From: Candidatus Gallitreponema excrementavium
GTDB taxonomy: Bacteria; Spirochaetota; Spirochaetia; Treponematales; Treponemataceae
Assembly (NCBI GenBank): GCA_017694795.1
Contig: JADIMM010000070.1
Coordinates: 44,953-108,952, forward strand
DNA: 64,000 nt
Direction of reading: 5' to 3'
Shown here in pieces: positions 45,846-54,417 of the stretch. The notes beneath the pieces are model-generated. The model was not told the origin of the DNA. It ran no database searches and saw only the letters and a list, made by a program, of their open reading frames with translations. Made by a program: the position numbers and the translations under genes. Every line of letters starts with the position of its first letter. Positions within the stretch are counted from its first letter, which is position 1.

Positions 45846-47084
45846 TCAAAAGAAATCTTTGATTATTTTATTAAAGAAATTAAAAAACTTTCCGCCGCCG
45901 GATTCAGTCTTTTTTGAAACAGGGGCATTTTCTGTGTTATTTTCAAGCCCCATCAAAACAAGCCCAAGGGCAGCTGCATAATCCGGCTTCTGATATTCGG
46001 AAACCAGACCTCCCTTTAAAACCGGAACCCCCAGCCTTGCAGGAACACCGAATATTTCGCCTGCCAGTTCTAAAGTTCCTGAAAGGAGGGCACCGCCACC
46101 TGTCAAAACAATTCCACCACCAAAATCACCGGTTTTAAGATAGGGTGAAATTTTGTCCTTAACAAGTGAAAAAATCTCTGCCATTCTGGCATAAATCACC
46201 TCACAAATCTTGGAACGTGGTATTTCTTTAGGGCCCATTCCGGTTACTCCGGAAATTATTACAGGTTCGTCTTTTTCTATAAGAGGAAGCCAGCAGCAGC
46301 CGCATTCCAGTTTAACCCGGTCTGCCATCTCAGAAGATATATGATGGACAGCGGAAATATCATTAGTAACCTGAATTCCCCCATAGGGCAAAACAGACGT
46401 ATAGACCGGCTGTCCGTCTTTGTAAACAAGAACATCAGTTGTTCCTCCGCCTATGTCAATCAAAACACAGCCTAAATCCTTTTCATCTTCATTTAAAACT
46501 GCAACGCCGGCAGCGTAACCATTATACCCTATATCCGAAAGCTCGTATCCTGCCCGCCTGACACTGTGAACAACTTTCTGCATATCGTCCACAGAGGCTG
46601 TTATTATATGAACTTCACATTCCAGTCTTACACCAATCATATTGGTGGGATTTTTAACCTTTGTCTGTTCATCCACGATATAACCTCTCGGAAGAACATG
46701 AATCATTTTACGGTACATAGGAATAGGAACAGCTGTAGCCTGTTCAACAGCCCTTGCAATATCTCCTTCAGAAATTTCCCTGTCACTGCGGTTTTTTCCT
46801 GTTACAGCGGCAACACCTTTTGAATTTACACTTTCTATGTTAGGACCACCAATTCCAACGAACAATGTCTCTATGTCCCTTCCGCTCATAATCTCTGCCG
46901 ATTCAACAGCAGCCTTAACTGAATTACAGGTTACATCTATGTTCCGTATTATTCCTTTTTGCAGCCCGGTGGAAAGACATGATCCCACTCCGATTATCTC
47001 GAATGTCCCATTATCGTTGCATTCGCCTACAACAACACGAATCTTGCTTGTTCCAATATCCAGACCGGCTATTACACCGCTCAT
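45846..47084 (-). CDS. ftsA: Cell division protein FtsA
   Basis: 412 residues, actin-like membrane tether of Fts[19 protein letters not shown] begins the fold, [13 protein letters not shown] is the phosphate-2 motif and [11 protein letters not shown] the adenosine motif. The C-terminus ([13 protein letters not shown]) is the amphipathic membrane-binding helix. ATG at 47084 overlaps the ftsQ stop (TGATG) and has GGAGGG 6-7 bases upstream; the preceding GTG is less well spaced. Confidence 0.97.
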   Translation of the reverse strand: MSGVIAGLDIGTSKIRVVVGECNDNGTFEIIGVGSCLSTGLQKGIIRNIDVTCNSVKAAVESAEIMSGRDIETLFVGIGGPNIESVNSKGVAAVTGKNRSDREISEGDIARAVEQATAVPIPMYRKMIHVLPRGYIVDEQTKVKNPTNMIGVRLECEVHIITASVDDMQKVVHSVRRAGYELSDIGYNGYAAGVAVLNEDEKDLGCVLIDIGGGTTDVLVYKDGQPVYTSVLPYGGIQVTNDISAVHHISSEMADRVKLECGCCWLPLIEKDEPVIISGVTGMGPKEIPRSKICEVIYARMAEIFSLVKDKISPYLKTGDFGGGIVLTGGGALLSGTLELAGEIFGVPARLGVPVLKGGLVSEYQKPDYAAALGLVLMGLENNTENAPVSKKTESGGGKFFNFFNKIIKDFF

Positions 47085-47914
47085 CACCTGCCCTCCTTAC
47101 TGCGATAGGCAACTGTACCTGATCTAAAATCCAACTCTTCTATTTTTATATCGAAACCCTCAACAATATCAAGTACCAAAATAACGTATCGCAAAACTCT
47201 TTCCGTTAAAATACCCTTGGTTCTTACCGGAATAGGTGTATAAACCGGATAAAGTACCAGTTCATAATCCCCATAATCCCTTTTTTCAATTTTAACTTCG
47301 GAAATCAAAGAACAAAGTTCCGGGTATTTCTCCTGCAATTCACTTAAGGAACTTAAAATATTTTTCAGTTCAGGTGAGATACGGTCACCGACACGGGCAT
47401 TTTCCAAATTCAGACCACTGATAAAGAAGGCTCCGTCCATATCCATATCATTCCCGATTTTAAATATGACACCGTTCCTGTCAATATGAACCGGAACGCT
47501 TCTACCCGCCATTGAAATCAAAGCCATAACTGCTGTTTTACGTTCCACTACATCAATAGATATGGTATCAGGAAAAACTTTTTTTACGTTAACTGACTCA
47601 AAAACCGGATACAACGACAAATTTCTATTTATCTGCAAAATATCAATTTCCGACCAGGGAGCCGAGGCCTCAACACCCGCCATATCAACGATCTCGTCAC
47701 TGGTAACAGTTTCTATTCCGCTGACAACAAACCTGGGAACTGAATGAGCCGGTATAATGAAAATATAGTAACATAACTGGCCTAAAAGGCAAAGCAACAG
47801 GAAAACTATCAGAATTTTTAAGAATACGGAAGCTTTCTCAGATAAACCGGATTTATTGTTGCCGTCATCTTTTACAATACCTAAATCTCCTGTGTAAGCG
47901 ATTGGTTCACTCAT
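47084..47914 (-). CDS. ftsQ: Cell division protein FtsQ/DivIB
   Basis: 276 residues, bitopic: cytoplasmic ~30 residues, a membrane helix at about 30-52 (FLKILIVFLLLCLLGQLCYY), then a periplasmic POTRA domain (FVVSGIETVTSDEIVDMAGV; VKKVFPDTISIDVVERK) and a beta domain. It links early and late division proteins. It overlaps ftsW by 8 bases and ftsA by 1. Confidence 0.9.
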   Translation of the reverse strand: MSEPIAYTGDLGIVKDDGNNKSGLSEKASVFLKILIVFLLLCLLGQLCYYIFIIPAHSVPRFVVSGIETVTSDEIVDMAGVEASAPWSEIDILQINRNLSLYPVFESVNVKKVFPDTISIDVVERKTAVMALISMAGRSVPVHIDRNGVIFKIGNDMDMDGAFFISGLNLENARVGDRISPELKNILSSLSELQEKYPELCSLISEVKIEKRDYGDYELVLYPVYTPIPVRTKGILTERVLRYVILVLDIVEGFDIKIEELDFRSGTVAYRSKEGR

Positions 47915-49046
47915 TTACAGTCTCCTTTATTTTATTCCGCGATATATTCAGTATTATTCCACACATAATCATTGTTACAACATAGGAAGACCCTCCCGCT
48001 GAAAAGAACGGAAGTGTTATTCCTGTTACCGGTAAAGCCTGGACAACAACCCCTAAATTCATCAGGGACTGCAAAACTATGGCAGAAACACAGCCAAAGG
48101 AAAACATGGAAGAAAAAAGGGAACCACTTCCAAGACTGATTTTATAGCCACGCCAGGCAAACAATGCCAATATTATAAAAAATGAGGTCACACCCAAAAA
48201 ACCCGTTTCTTCGGCCCAAGCCGAAAAAACAAAATCGGACTGAACCATAGGAATTGAAGAAAGTTTTTTCACACCGAGTCCAAGACCTTTTCCCCAAAAT
48301 CCCCCGGAACCGATTGCCTTTAACGATGCCATAACCTGATAACTGGCTCCACTAACATCGTAATCGGGAATAAAAAAGGAAAGAAGTCTGTAAACCCTGT
48401 GTTCCTTGGAAAAAACCACAATAAACCCAAGGGGAACAATTACAGCTGTCAGGGCGATAAAATACCTTAAAGGAATTCCCGACATAAGAAGCATCAAAAG
48501 TGCCAGAACAAAAAGGAAGGCAGCTGTAGAAAAGTCATTTTGCAACACCACAACAAAACAAAAAACCCCGGAAAAAATCAAAGCAGGATAAAACACCCTT
48601 CCGGGAACATTAAGCTCATTTTTTCTTTTATCCACTAAATTTGATATAAACAGCGGAAAAAGAATTTTTAAAAGCTCCGACGGCTGAAACTGTACCGGGC
48701 CAAAACCAATCCACCTGGAAGCCCCATTGATTTCTTTTCCTACGAAGGGTAAAAAAACCATCAGGCATAAAACCAGACATACAACTGAAAGAACAAAAAC
48801 CTTGCTGCGTAACCAGTCAAGGGAAATATTCATGGATACGAACATCGCAACAAAACCCAAACCCATAAAAATGACCTGGGATTTAAAAAAATGGAGGGGA
48901 TCATCAAACATACTGGTCCCATACCCTACAGAAGCAGAGTACAAGGCAACGAGCCCCATTCCCATAAACAGAATCATAAAAATCGAAAACCAGACATCTA
49001 TTCCGGACTTCCTCTGTACCCTCTCCAATTCAATTTCCCTAAACAC
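47907..49046 (-). CDS. ftsW: Septal peptidoglycan polymerase FtsW
   Basis: SEDS-family membrane glycosyltransferase, 379 residues, about ten membrane helices. Hallmarks are FGPVQFQPSELLKI and the late GITLPFFSAGGSSY. The partner PBP (FtsI) is not encoded here. GTG at 49046 is chosen because AAGGAG is 7 bases upstream, whereas the GTG at 49052 is only 1-2 bases from it. It overlaps murF by 8 bases. Confidence 0.95.
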   Translation of the reverse strand: MFREIELERVQRKSGIDVWFSIFMILFMGMGLVALYSASVGYGTSMFDDPLHFFKSQVIFMGLGFVAMFVSMNISLDWLRSKVFVLSVVCLVLCLMVFLPFVGKEINGASRWIGFGPVQFQPSELLKILFPLFISNLVDKRKNELNVPGRVFYPALIFSGVFCFVVVLQNDFSTAAFLFVLALLMLLMSGIPLRYFIALTAVIVPLGFIVVFSKEHRVYRLLSFFIPDYDVSGASYQVMASLKAIGSGGFWGKGLGLGVKKLSSIPMVQSDFVFSAWAEETGFLGVTSFFIILALFAWRGYKISLGSGSLFSSMFSFGCVSAIVLQSLMNLGVVVQALPVTGITLPFFSAGGSSYVVTMIMCGIILNISRNKIKETVNE

Positions 49047-50475
49047 CGGCACTCTCCTTTACCAAGCCCAAAGATTCCCCGATTCTTTCCAATGCCATTG
49101 CCCTGGAGCCTTTGATAAAAATCAGAGAATTATTTTCAAGCCCGGATTTTACACCGGCAATCAAATCTTCCATGTCTTCAAAGTAAAAAAATCTTGAACC
49201 GGCGGGTTTAAAGTCATCAAAAGGTTTTTTAAATTCTTTCCCGAACAGAAATATCAGATCCCCCTTTGAATCTGCAAGGTTCTGTAACGCAGCATAATGA
49301 GCCTGATACGAATCTGCCCCCAGCTCCATCATGGCTCCTACTACATAAAGTCTTTTTCCATTCCAATCAGCTGAGTCACACAAGCTTAACCCCGCCTTCA
49401 AGGAAACCGGGTTTGCGTTGTAACAATCCTGTACAACCGTAACATTCAGGTTAATTCCGTTTTTTTCCACTGAACCTTCAAAAACCTGGGAACGGCCGAA
49501 AAGAGGTTTTACTGAATTAATACCTTCTGCAACTTCTTTTACAGTCAGACCGCATTCAAAACCTGCCGTAATTGCAGCAAGGGCATTAAGATAATTATAA
49601 TATCCCGGAATTGACAATAAAGCCCTGTCACCTGTTTTAAAGATAATTTCAGTCCCCTTTAATCCAAGACTGTTTACCCGGGATATTTCCCTAAGATTTC
49701 CGTCTCCGAAAGAAAGAATCTTGCCCGGGACCCCCGTTTTGAGAAATTCGTAATAGTCATCAGCTTCAGGAATTATCCCTATTGATTTTTCATTAAAGAA
49801 AGAAAAAATTGATTTTTTTTCCTCAGCAATTTTATCCCTTGTACCGAGAATTCCGATATGGGCAGTCCCGATATTTGTAATCACTGCAATGTCAGGTTTA
49901 AGAACCTCTGCAAGCTCCCGGATTTCCCCCACCCGGTTCATCCCGGCTTCAAAAATGCCGACCTGATGATTATCTCTTACATTAAAAACACTTAAAGGAA
50001 GCCCTGTTTCGGAATTAAGATTTCCCTCTGTCATTACAACATCGTATTTAACAGAAAACACAGAGGCGAAAATTTCTTTTGTTGTTGTTTTCCCGCAGGA
50101 ACCTGTTATACCGATTTTTTTTAGACCCGGGAATTTCTTCAAATAACCTGCAGCAGCATCCTGAAGCCCTTTTAAAGTATTTTTAACAATCACATAAGAA
50201 ACATCTTCCGGCAGATGTTTTTCAGAAATACCCCTTTCTACCATTTCACGGTGATTTTCGTCCACAAGAACCACAGCGGCACCATTTTTTACAGCACCGG
50301 AAATATAATTATGGCCATCCTGAAACTCACCCATAAGAGGAACAAACAAAGCCCCTCTTACCGCATTGCGACTGTCTGTACAAACCGAATAAAACCGTCC
50401 GGTTCTGCTGCCAATGCAAACCCCATGTACCGCACTGCATAATTCTTCCAAGGTCATTAACGGAAATTCATTCAT
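49039..50475 (-). CDS. murF: UDP-MurNAc-tripeptide D-Ala-D-Ala ligase MurF
   Basis: 478 residues. Cytoplasmic Mur ligase that adds D-Ala-D-Ala to the stem peptide. ATP site GITGSCGKTTTKE, the IFEAGMNRVGEI block in the central domain, and the VVQDCYNANP motif are all present. It is the only Mur ligase in this cluster. The start overlaps ftsL by 8 bases. Confidence 0.95.
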   Translation of the reverse strand: MNEFPLMTLEELCSAVHGVCIGSRTGRFYSVCTDSRNAVRGALFVPLMGEFQDGHNYISGAVKNGAAVVLVDENHREMVERGISEKHLPEDVSYVIVKNTLKGLQDAAAGYLKKFPGLKKIGITGSCGKTTTKEIFASVFSVKYDVVMTEGNLNSETGLPLSVFNVRDNHQVGIFEAGMNRVGEIRELAEVLKPDIAVITNIGTAHIGILGTRDKIAEEKKSIFSFFNEKSIGIIPEADDYYEFLKTGVPGKILSFGDGNLREISRVNSLGLKGTEIIFKTGDRALLSIPGYYNYLNALAAITAGFECGLTVKEVAEGINSVKPLFGRSQVFEGSVEKNGINLNVTVVQDCYNANPVSLKAGLSLCDSADWNGKRLYVVGAMMELGADSYQAHYAALQNLADSKGDLIFLFGKEFKKPFDDFKPAGSRFFYFEDMEDLIAGVKSGLENNSLIFIKGSRAMALERIGESLGLVKESAGV

Positions 50476-50770
50476 CCTGCACCTCTGACTGGGCTATTTT
50501 TATTCTAACCACTTCTTCCGGAAGGGCAGGCCGCATTCCCAGTTCCTCCCTGGCAATAGTCTCGATTCTGCTGGGAACGGTTTTTACTGAAATCTCCGAA
50601 ATCAAACGTTTATTATACTCAATACTGTCGTATTGAAGTTCCTCAAGATTACGCACTTCATTTTCAAGTTTGATATACTTCTGGGTTACATACATTTTCC
50701 AAAAGAGACAACAGGGGATGGCAAGAGCCAGCAGATATAAAAATAAATATTTTTTGTGTTTTAATGCCAT
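50468..50770 (-). CDS. ftsL: FtsL-like division protein
   Basis: 100 residues: a short basic cytoplasmic tail, one membrane helix (about 8-28), then a coiled coil (KLENEVRNLEELQYDSIEYN) and IETIAREELGMRPALPEE, which is the usual end of FtsL. It would scaffold FtsQ-FtsB-FtsW. It lies one base after rsmH and overlaps murF, the standard position. Sequence similarity in this family is low, so the call leans on shape and order. Confidence 0.85.
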   Translation of the reverse strand: MALKHKKYLFLYLLALAIPCCLFWKMYVTQKYIKLENEVRNLEELQYDSIEYNKRLISEISVKTVPSRIETIAREELGMRPALPEEVVRIKIAQSEVQDE

Positions 50771-50771
50771 A

Positions 50772-51722
50772 TCAAACAGCCTCCCTGTCGTAAATTTTTC
50801 TTATACCCCTTAACTTGGCACTTCTGGAAGGCGGGTTATCTTTAACTTCCTGTGCCCCTGCTTCTATAACCTTTTTGTTAAGCAACACCCCGCCGGGGCG
50901 GCCGCCACAAATACACCGGACCTGGTTTTCAGGGCAAATACAAACCCTGCATTTATCTTTAAAAAAATTTTTAACTATCCTGTCTTCAAGAGAATGAAAG
51001 GTTATAACACCCATTTTCCCACCGGGAGAAAGAACCCTGTAAGCATTTTCCAAAGCCCGCCTTAACCTGTCCAACTCCGAATTAACCTTTATCCGCAAAG
51101 CCTGAAAGGTTCTTGTGGCAGGATGGATTCTCCCATGTCTGTATTCCCCCGGGACACTGTTATATATAATTTCAGCCAGTTGATTTGAAAACTTTATGGG
51201 GAATTTACTTCTTTCTTCCACTATTTTTTCTGCTATCCGCCTGCTGTACCTTTCTTCCCCAAAGCTGTAAATCAAATCAGCCAAATCCTCCTTTGAGTAC
51301 CCGTTAACAATGTCCATGGCACTTTCACCACAGGAAGTATCAAGCCTCATATCCAAGGGTTCCTTATCCCTGAAAGTAAACCCCCTGCCGGATAATTCAT
51401 AGTGGTAAACCGAAATACCCAAATCAAACAAAATCAAATCAGGTCTTTTCAATTCAGATGGGTAACAGGAAAAAAAGTCATCAAACCAGGTATGATAAAA
51501 TGCAGTTCTGGAAGAAAACTCCTCCAGCCGTTCTTTTGCCCTTTTTTGGATTCCGCTGTCCCTGTCCAACCCTACAACTTTTAAATCAGGATACCTGGAC
51601 AAAAACCCGTAGGAATGTCCACCCTCCCCCATTGTACAGTCAATCAAAAGCGAATCCTTCTGTTCCGGCTCAAGCAAAGCCAGTGTTTCTTCCAGCATAA
51701 CCGGAACATGAACTGCATTCAT
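50772..51722 (-). CDS. rsmH: 16S rRNA m4C1402 methyltransferase RsmH (MraW)
   Basis: 316 residues. SAM-dependent methyltransferase for 16S rRNA C1402. HVPVMLEETLALL start, SAM site DCTMGEGGHSYGFL, DLGISVYHYELSGRGFTFR, and the FQALRIKVNSEL block are diagnostic. Four cysteines in CRVCICPENQVRCICGGRPG form a probable metal site, seen in some family members. It lies 15 bases after mraZ. Confidence 0.97.
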   Translation of the reverse strand: MNAVHVPVMLEETLALLEPEQKDSLLIDCTMGEGGHSYGFLSRYPDLKVVGLDRDSGIQKRAKERLEEFSSRTAFYHTWFDDFFSCYPSELKRPDLILFDLGISVYHYELSGRGFTFRDKEPLDMRLDTSCGESAMDIVNGYSKEDLADLIYSFGEERYSRRIAEKIVEERSKFPIKFSNQLAEIIYNSVPGEYRHGRIHPATRTFQALRIKVNSELDRLRRALENAYRVLSPGGKMGVITFHSLEDRIVKNFFKDKCRVCICPENQVRCICGGRPGGVLLNKKVIEAGAQEVKDNPPSRSAKLRGIRKIYDREAV

Positions 51723-51737
51723 CCTTTAAGTCCCACC

Positions 51738-52175
51738 CTAAAAGAAAATATTGCCCAATTCTTCTGTAGCACTCTGGAACTGTTTTTCTGTATCCTGGAG
51801 ATACTTGTTATAAATATCCACATCCCAAAGTTCTATATATCTGTTTATCCCCAGAATTACACAATCATGCTTTAAGCCGGCATATTCCCTCAGACTCTGG
51901 GGTATTGAAATCCGTCCGGTCTTGTCAATTTCAATCTCCTGGGCAGGAGCTATCAACCGACGCCAAACCAAACGGGACTGTGCCTGAAAGGGAGACGCAT
52001 TCTCCATAATTTTATTGGAAAGCAACTCCCATTCCCTTGCAGTAAACAACCAAAGACAGGTATCCAAGCCTTGGGTAAGAATCAAACTGGACTGAGGTAA
52101 ATCTGAACGCAATTTGGAAGGAAACATTATCCTTCCTTTTTCATCCAATGTATTACGATAATCACCAGTGAGCAT
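51738..52175 (-). CDS. mraZ: MraZ transcriptional regulator of the division cluster
   Basis: 145 residues, AbrB-like fold with two repeated halves: MLTGDYRNTLDEKGRIMFPSKLR and APAQEIEIDKTGRISIPQSLREYAGL. In other bacteria MraZ forms a ring and represses its own operon by binding TGGG-type repeats before the gene. Such repeats are present here (52189-52224). GAAGGG lies 4 bases before the ATG. It is the first gene of the 22-kb run. Confidence 0.96.
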   Translation of the reverse strand: MLTGDYRNTLDEKGRIMFPSKLRSDLPQSSLILTQGLDTCLWLFTAREWELLSNKIMENASPFQAQSRLVWRRLIAPAQEIEIDKTGRISIPQSLREYAGLKHDCVILGINRYIELWDVDIYNKYLQDTEKQFQSATEELGNIFF

Positions 52176-52188
52176 AAGCCCTTCAAAC

Positions 52189-52224
52189 TCCCACTTTTAT
52201 CCCTTTTTTGGTAATTTTTACCAC
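52189..52224 (-). promoter_or_regulatory. Probable MraZ operator repeats
   Basis: On the minus strand GTGGTA, AGGGAT and GTGGGA lie about 20 and 11 bases apart, close to whole helical turns, between the promoter and the mraZ ATG. This fits the repeated TGGG boxes known for MraZ autoregulation. The first is also one arm of the perfect inverted repeat TGGTAA-AAA-TTACCA (52209-52223). Confidence 0.55.
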
Positions 52225-52232
52225 TTACTTTC

Positions 52233-52260
52233 ATTTTAACAAGGATTTATTCATTGTCAA
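52233..52260 (-). promoter_or_regulatory. mraZ promoter
   Basis: TTGACA (perfect, 52255-52260) and TAAAAT (5 of 6, 52233-52238) with 16-base spacing on the minus strand. The transcript would begin near 52226 with a leader of ~50 bases that contains the MraZ-type repeats. Confidence 0.8.
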
Positions 52261-52386
52261 CGAAATAAATACCGGAAAAAATTCTTTTTGGTAATATTTT
52301 CCGGATTATACTAAACAAAAATTAAGTAGTATAAATTCCGGTTCTCTTATAGTAAAAAAAAACAGGAATTGTTATCCTTAAGGCAA

Positions 52387-53055
52387 ATGGGAATAGAAAC
52401 TTACAAAGAAACCAATCTTCACAGGCAGCTGAAAGAGCTGTATTCCGGAGGGAATGAATACACTGAAATAAAATGCGGAAACTGGGTTTGTGATATCATC
52501 AATAAGGATGGAGAAATAACGGAAATCCAGACAAGAAACCTTTCCGCCCTGGAAAGAAAAGTCAGGGATTTAACAAGAACCCGTTCAGTCAGAATTATCC
52601 ACCCGATAATTGAGAAAAAAACCATTGAAAAAACTGACAAGACCGGGACAAAAATAATTTCCCGTAGAACCAGCCCTAAAAAAGAAACCCCTGAGAAAAT
52701 TTTTAAAGAACTTACCAGATTATGGCCTTATATCAACAACCCGAATTTTACAATCCTGTTGGTCTGTTGCGATATTATTGAACTGCGGAGAGAAACAGAA
52801 GAAAAAAAATCCCGGGGAAATAATTATACCGTGGAAAACAAGACCCTTACAAATATAAACAAGGAAATAACCCTTGCCGGAAAGGATGATTTTCTTGCCA
52901 CAGGAAAAATTCCCGTAGGAAAGGATTTTACAATTTCCGATTTAAAAAAAGCCGGAAATAAATACGGGGGATATACCCTTTGGGTCTTAAAAAAGGCAGA
53001 CCTGATAAGGGAAACCGGCAGACAAGGAAGAAAAAAAACATACAGTCTGGTTTAA
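52387..53055 (+). CDS. Possible PD-(D/E)xK nuclease-fold protein with winged helix
   Basis: Not recognised with certainty; 222 residues. The first ~75 residues have YTEIKCGNWVCDIIN followed by ITEIQTRNLSALERKVRDL, a pattern like a PD-(D/E)xK core (Asp, then Glu-x-Gln in place of Glu-x-Lys). The middle is basic (KTDKTGTKIISRRTSPKKE). The C-terminal ~60 residues (FTISDLKKAGNK…LWVLKKADLIRETGRQGRKK) look like a winged-helix domain. A nucleic-acid role is therefore likely but unproven. ATG with AAGG 4 bases upstream is preferred to the TTG at 52369. It is divergent from mraZ and shares its 211-base control region. Confidence 0.6.
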   Translation: MGIETYKETNLHRQLKELYSGGNEYTEIKCGNWVCDIINKDGEITEIQTRNLSALERKVRDLTRTRSVRIIHPIIEKKTIEKTDKTGTKIISRRTSPKKETPEKIFKELTRLWPYINNPNFTILLVCCDIIELRRETEEKKSRGNNYTVENKTLTNINKEITLAGKDDFLATGKIPVGKDFTISDLKKAGNKYGGYTLWVLKKADLIRETGRQGRKKTYSLV

Positions 53056-53143
53056 AAAACAAAAACCAACGTAAGCTATTATATATCCCTTTCTTCAAAT
53101 ACCGGCTTTATTCTTTGCCGGAAGACTTGTGACACATCAAGGC

Positions 53144-54319
53144 CTAAACACCGAATGTAAAGCAAGGTATCATCATGGTAAAGGTTGTCCCTTTTCCGGG
53201 AACGGATTTAACCAGGATTTCCCCGTTATGGGCCTTTACTATGCTTTGTACTATTTGCAGCCCAAGTCCTGTTCCTCCCTCAGACTCACTAAAAAAAGGC
53301 TGGAAGATCCGTGATAATTTTTCTTCAGGAATACCGCATCCGTTATCTGTTATTTCGATGGAAAAGACCTCGTTTTTACAGTCAAAAACAACTGATACAA
53401 TCCCCCTGTCCCGGTCAACTGCCTTGAGGGCATTTTCAATTAAATTGATAAGGCACCGGAGGATTCTGCCTTCATCAACAATTGCCGAAAACTCATTTTT
53501 GTATTCAATTTCCAATCTTACGTTCTTTTTGGCAAACTTATCGGCAAGGTAGTCTGACAGGGATTCTCCCAGTTGCCTGGCCCCGACCACTGTATAATCC
53601 AGCTTTATATCACCACGGATAAAATCCATAAACTCTGTGGTAAGATTTTCCATTCTGGAGACAGTTGAAATTATATTTTCGCAAGCCTTCTTTTTTTCCG
53701 AAGAGCTGAGCCGGCCTGTTCCAAGCAATAAGGCCTGGGTTTTTAAAACCGACAGGGGATTTCTGATATCATGAAGGATTTGGGATGCCGACTGTCCCAT
53801 GAGATACAACCTCTCCTTGTATAATGCCTCCTTCTGCATTTTTTTCAGTTCTTCCAAGACAGTCTTTAAACGCTTGTTATATTCCGCATTTTCCTTTATA
53901 TGAACCTCATTAAAGGTTCTTATTATTCCCGACAGTGACTTCATCATACACCGGTTTACCGAGGGATTTGTATCCAGAATTTTTAAGAAATCCTCCCTTT
54001 CCAAATAAAGGACCTTTACGGGCGTTCTTGTCCGGGCTGTCCCGCTTCTGGGAAGATTATCCAGGATAGCCATCTCGCCAAAGACATTCCCCTTGGTATG
54101 AACCCCCACTACAACCTCATTGCCGTCCTTATCGTTTTTAAGGATTTCAACAACACCATCGGAAACAATATACAACCTATCGGCATCTTCCCCTTCATTG
54201 AAAATTATTGTGCCGGTTTCAAAAGAGGTTTCATATACTTTCCCAGCGAGAATATCCAATGCTTCTGAATCCAATTCATAAAAGCAAGGAACATTCTCTA
54301 TTAAGTTCTTCTTATCCAT
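53144..54319 (-). CDS. Histidine kinase with cyclic-nucleotide-binding domain
   Basis: 391 residues, soluble. Residues ~10-125 are a cNMP-binding domain (IIFNEGEDADRLYIVSDG; VFGEMAILDNLPRSGTARTRT, the phosphate-binding cassette). A coiled coil follows at about 140-175. The HisKA motif is ILHDIRNPLSVLK near residue 186. HATPase boxes: N in NLIENALKAV, G1 DNGCGIP, F and G2 GGTGLGLQI. The kinase is thus probably switched by a cyclic nucleotide or related ligand. No response regulator is adjacent; the lone receiver at 23168 is one candidate partner. The ribosome site is weak. It converges with the nuclease-like gene. Confidence 0.9.
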   Translation of the reverse strand: MDKKNLIENVPCFYELDSEALDILAGKVYETSFETGTIIFNEGEDADRLYIVSDGVVEILKNDKDGNEVVVGVHTKGNVFGEMAILDNLPRSGTARTRTPVKVLYLEREDFLKILDTNPSVNRCMMKSLSGIIRTFNEVHIKENAEYNKRLKTVLEELKKMQKEALYKERLYLMGQSASQILHDIRNPLSVLKTQALLLGTGRLSSSEKKKACENIISTVSRMENLTTEFMDFIRGDIKLDYTVVGARQLGESLSDYLADKFAKKNVRLEIEYKNEFSAIVDEGRILRCLINLIENALKAVDRDRGIVSVVFDCKNEVFSIEITDNGCGIPEEKLSRIFQPFFSESEGGTGLGLQIVQSIVKAHNGEILVKSVPGKGTTFTMMIPCFTFGV

Positions 54320-54360
54320 ATTGCCGGTAATATTCTACCACAAATTAAACTTTTTGGTAA

Positions 54361-54402
54361 AAAAAACATAAAAAAAGCCCGGAGTTTGCACCCCGGGCTT
54401 AT
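54361..54402 (-). terminator. Terminator after the flaA pair
   Basis: Read on the minus strand, AAGCCCGG pairs with CCGGGCTT (8 bp) around a ~10-base loop, followed by a T-rich run. It ends the flaA transcript 16 bases after the second flaA stop. Confidence 0.8.
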
Positions 54403-54417
54403 CAGAAACCTGTCGGT

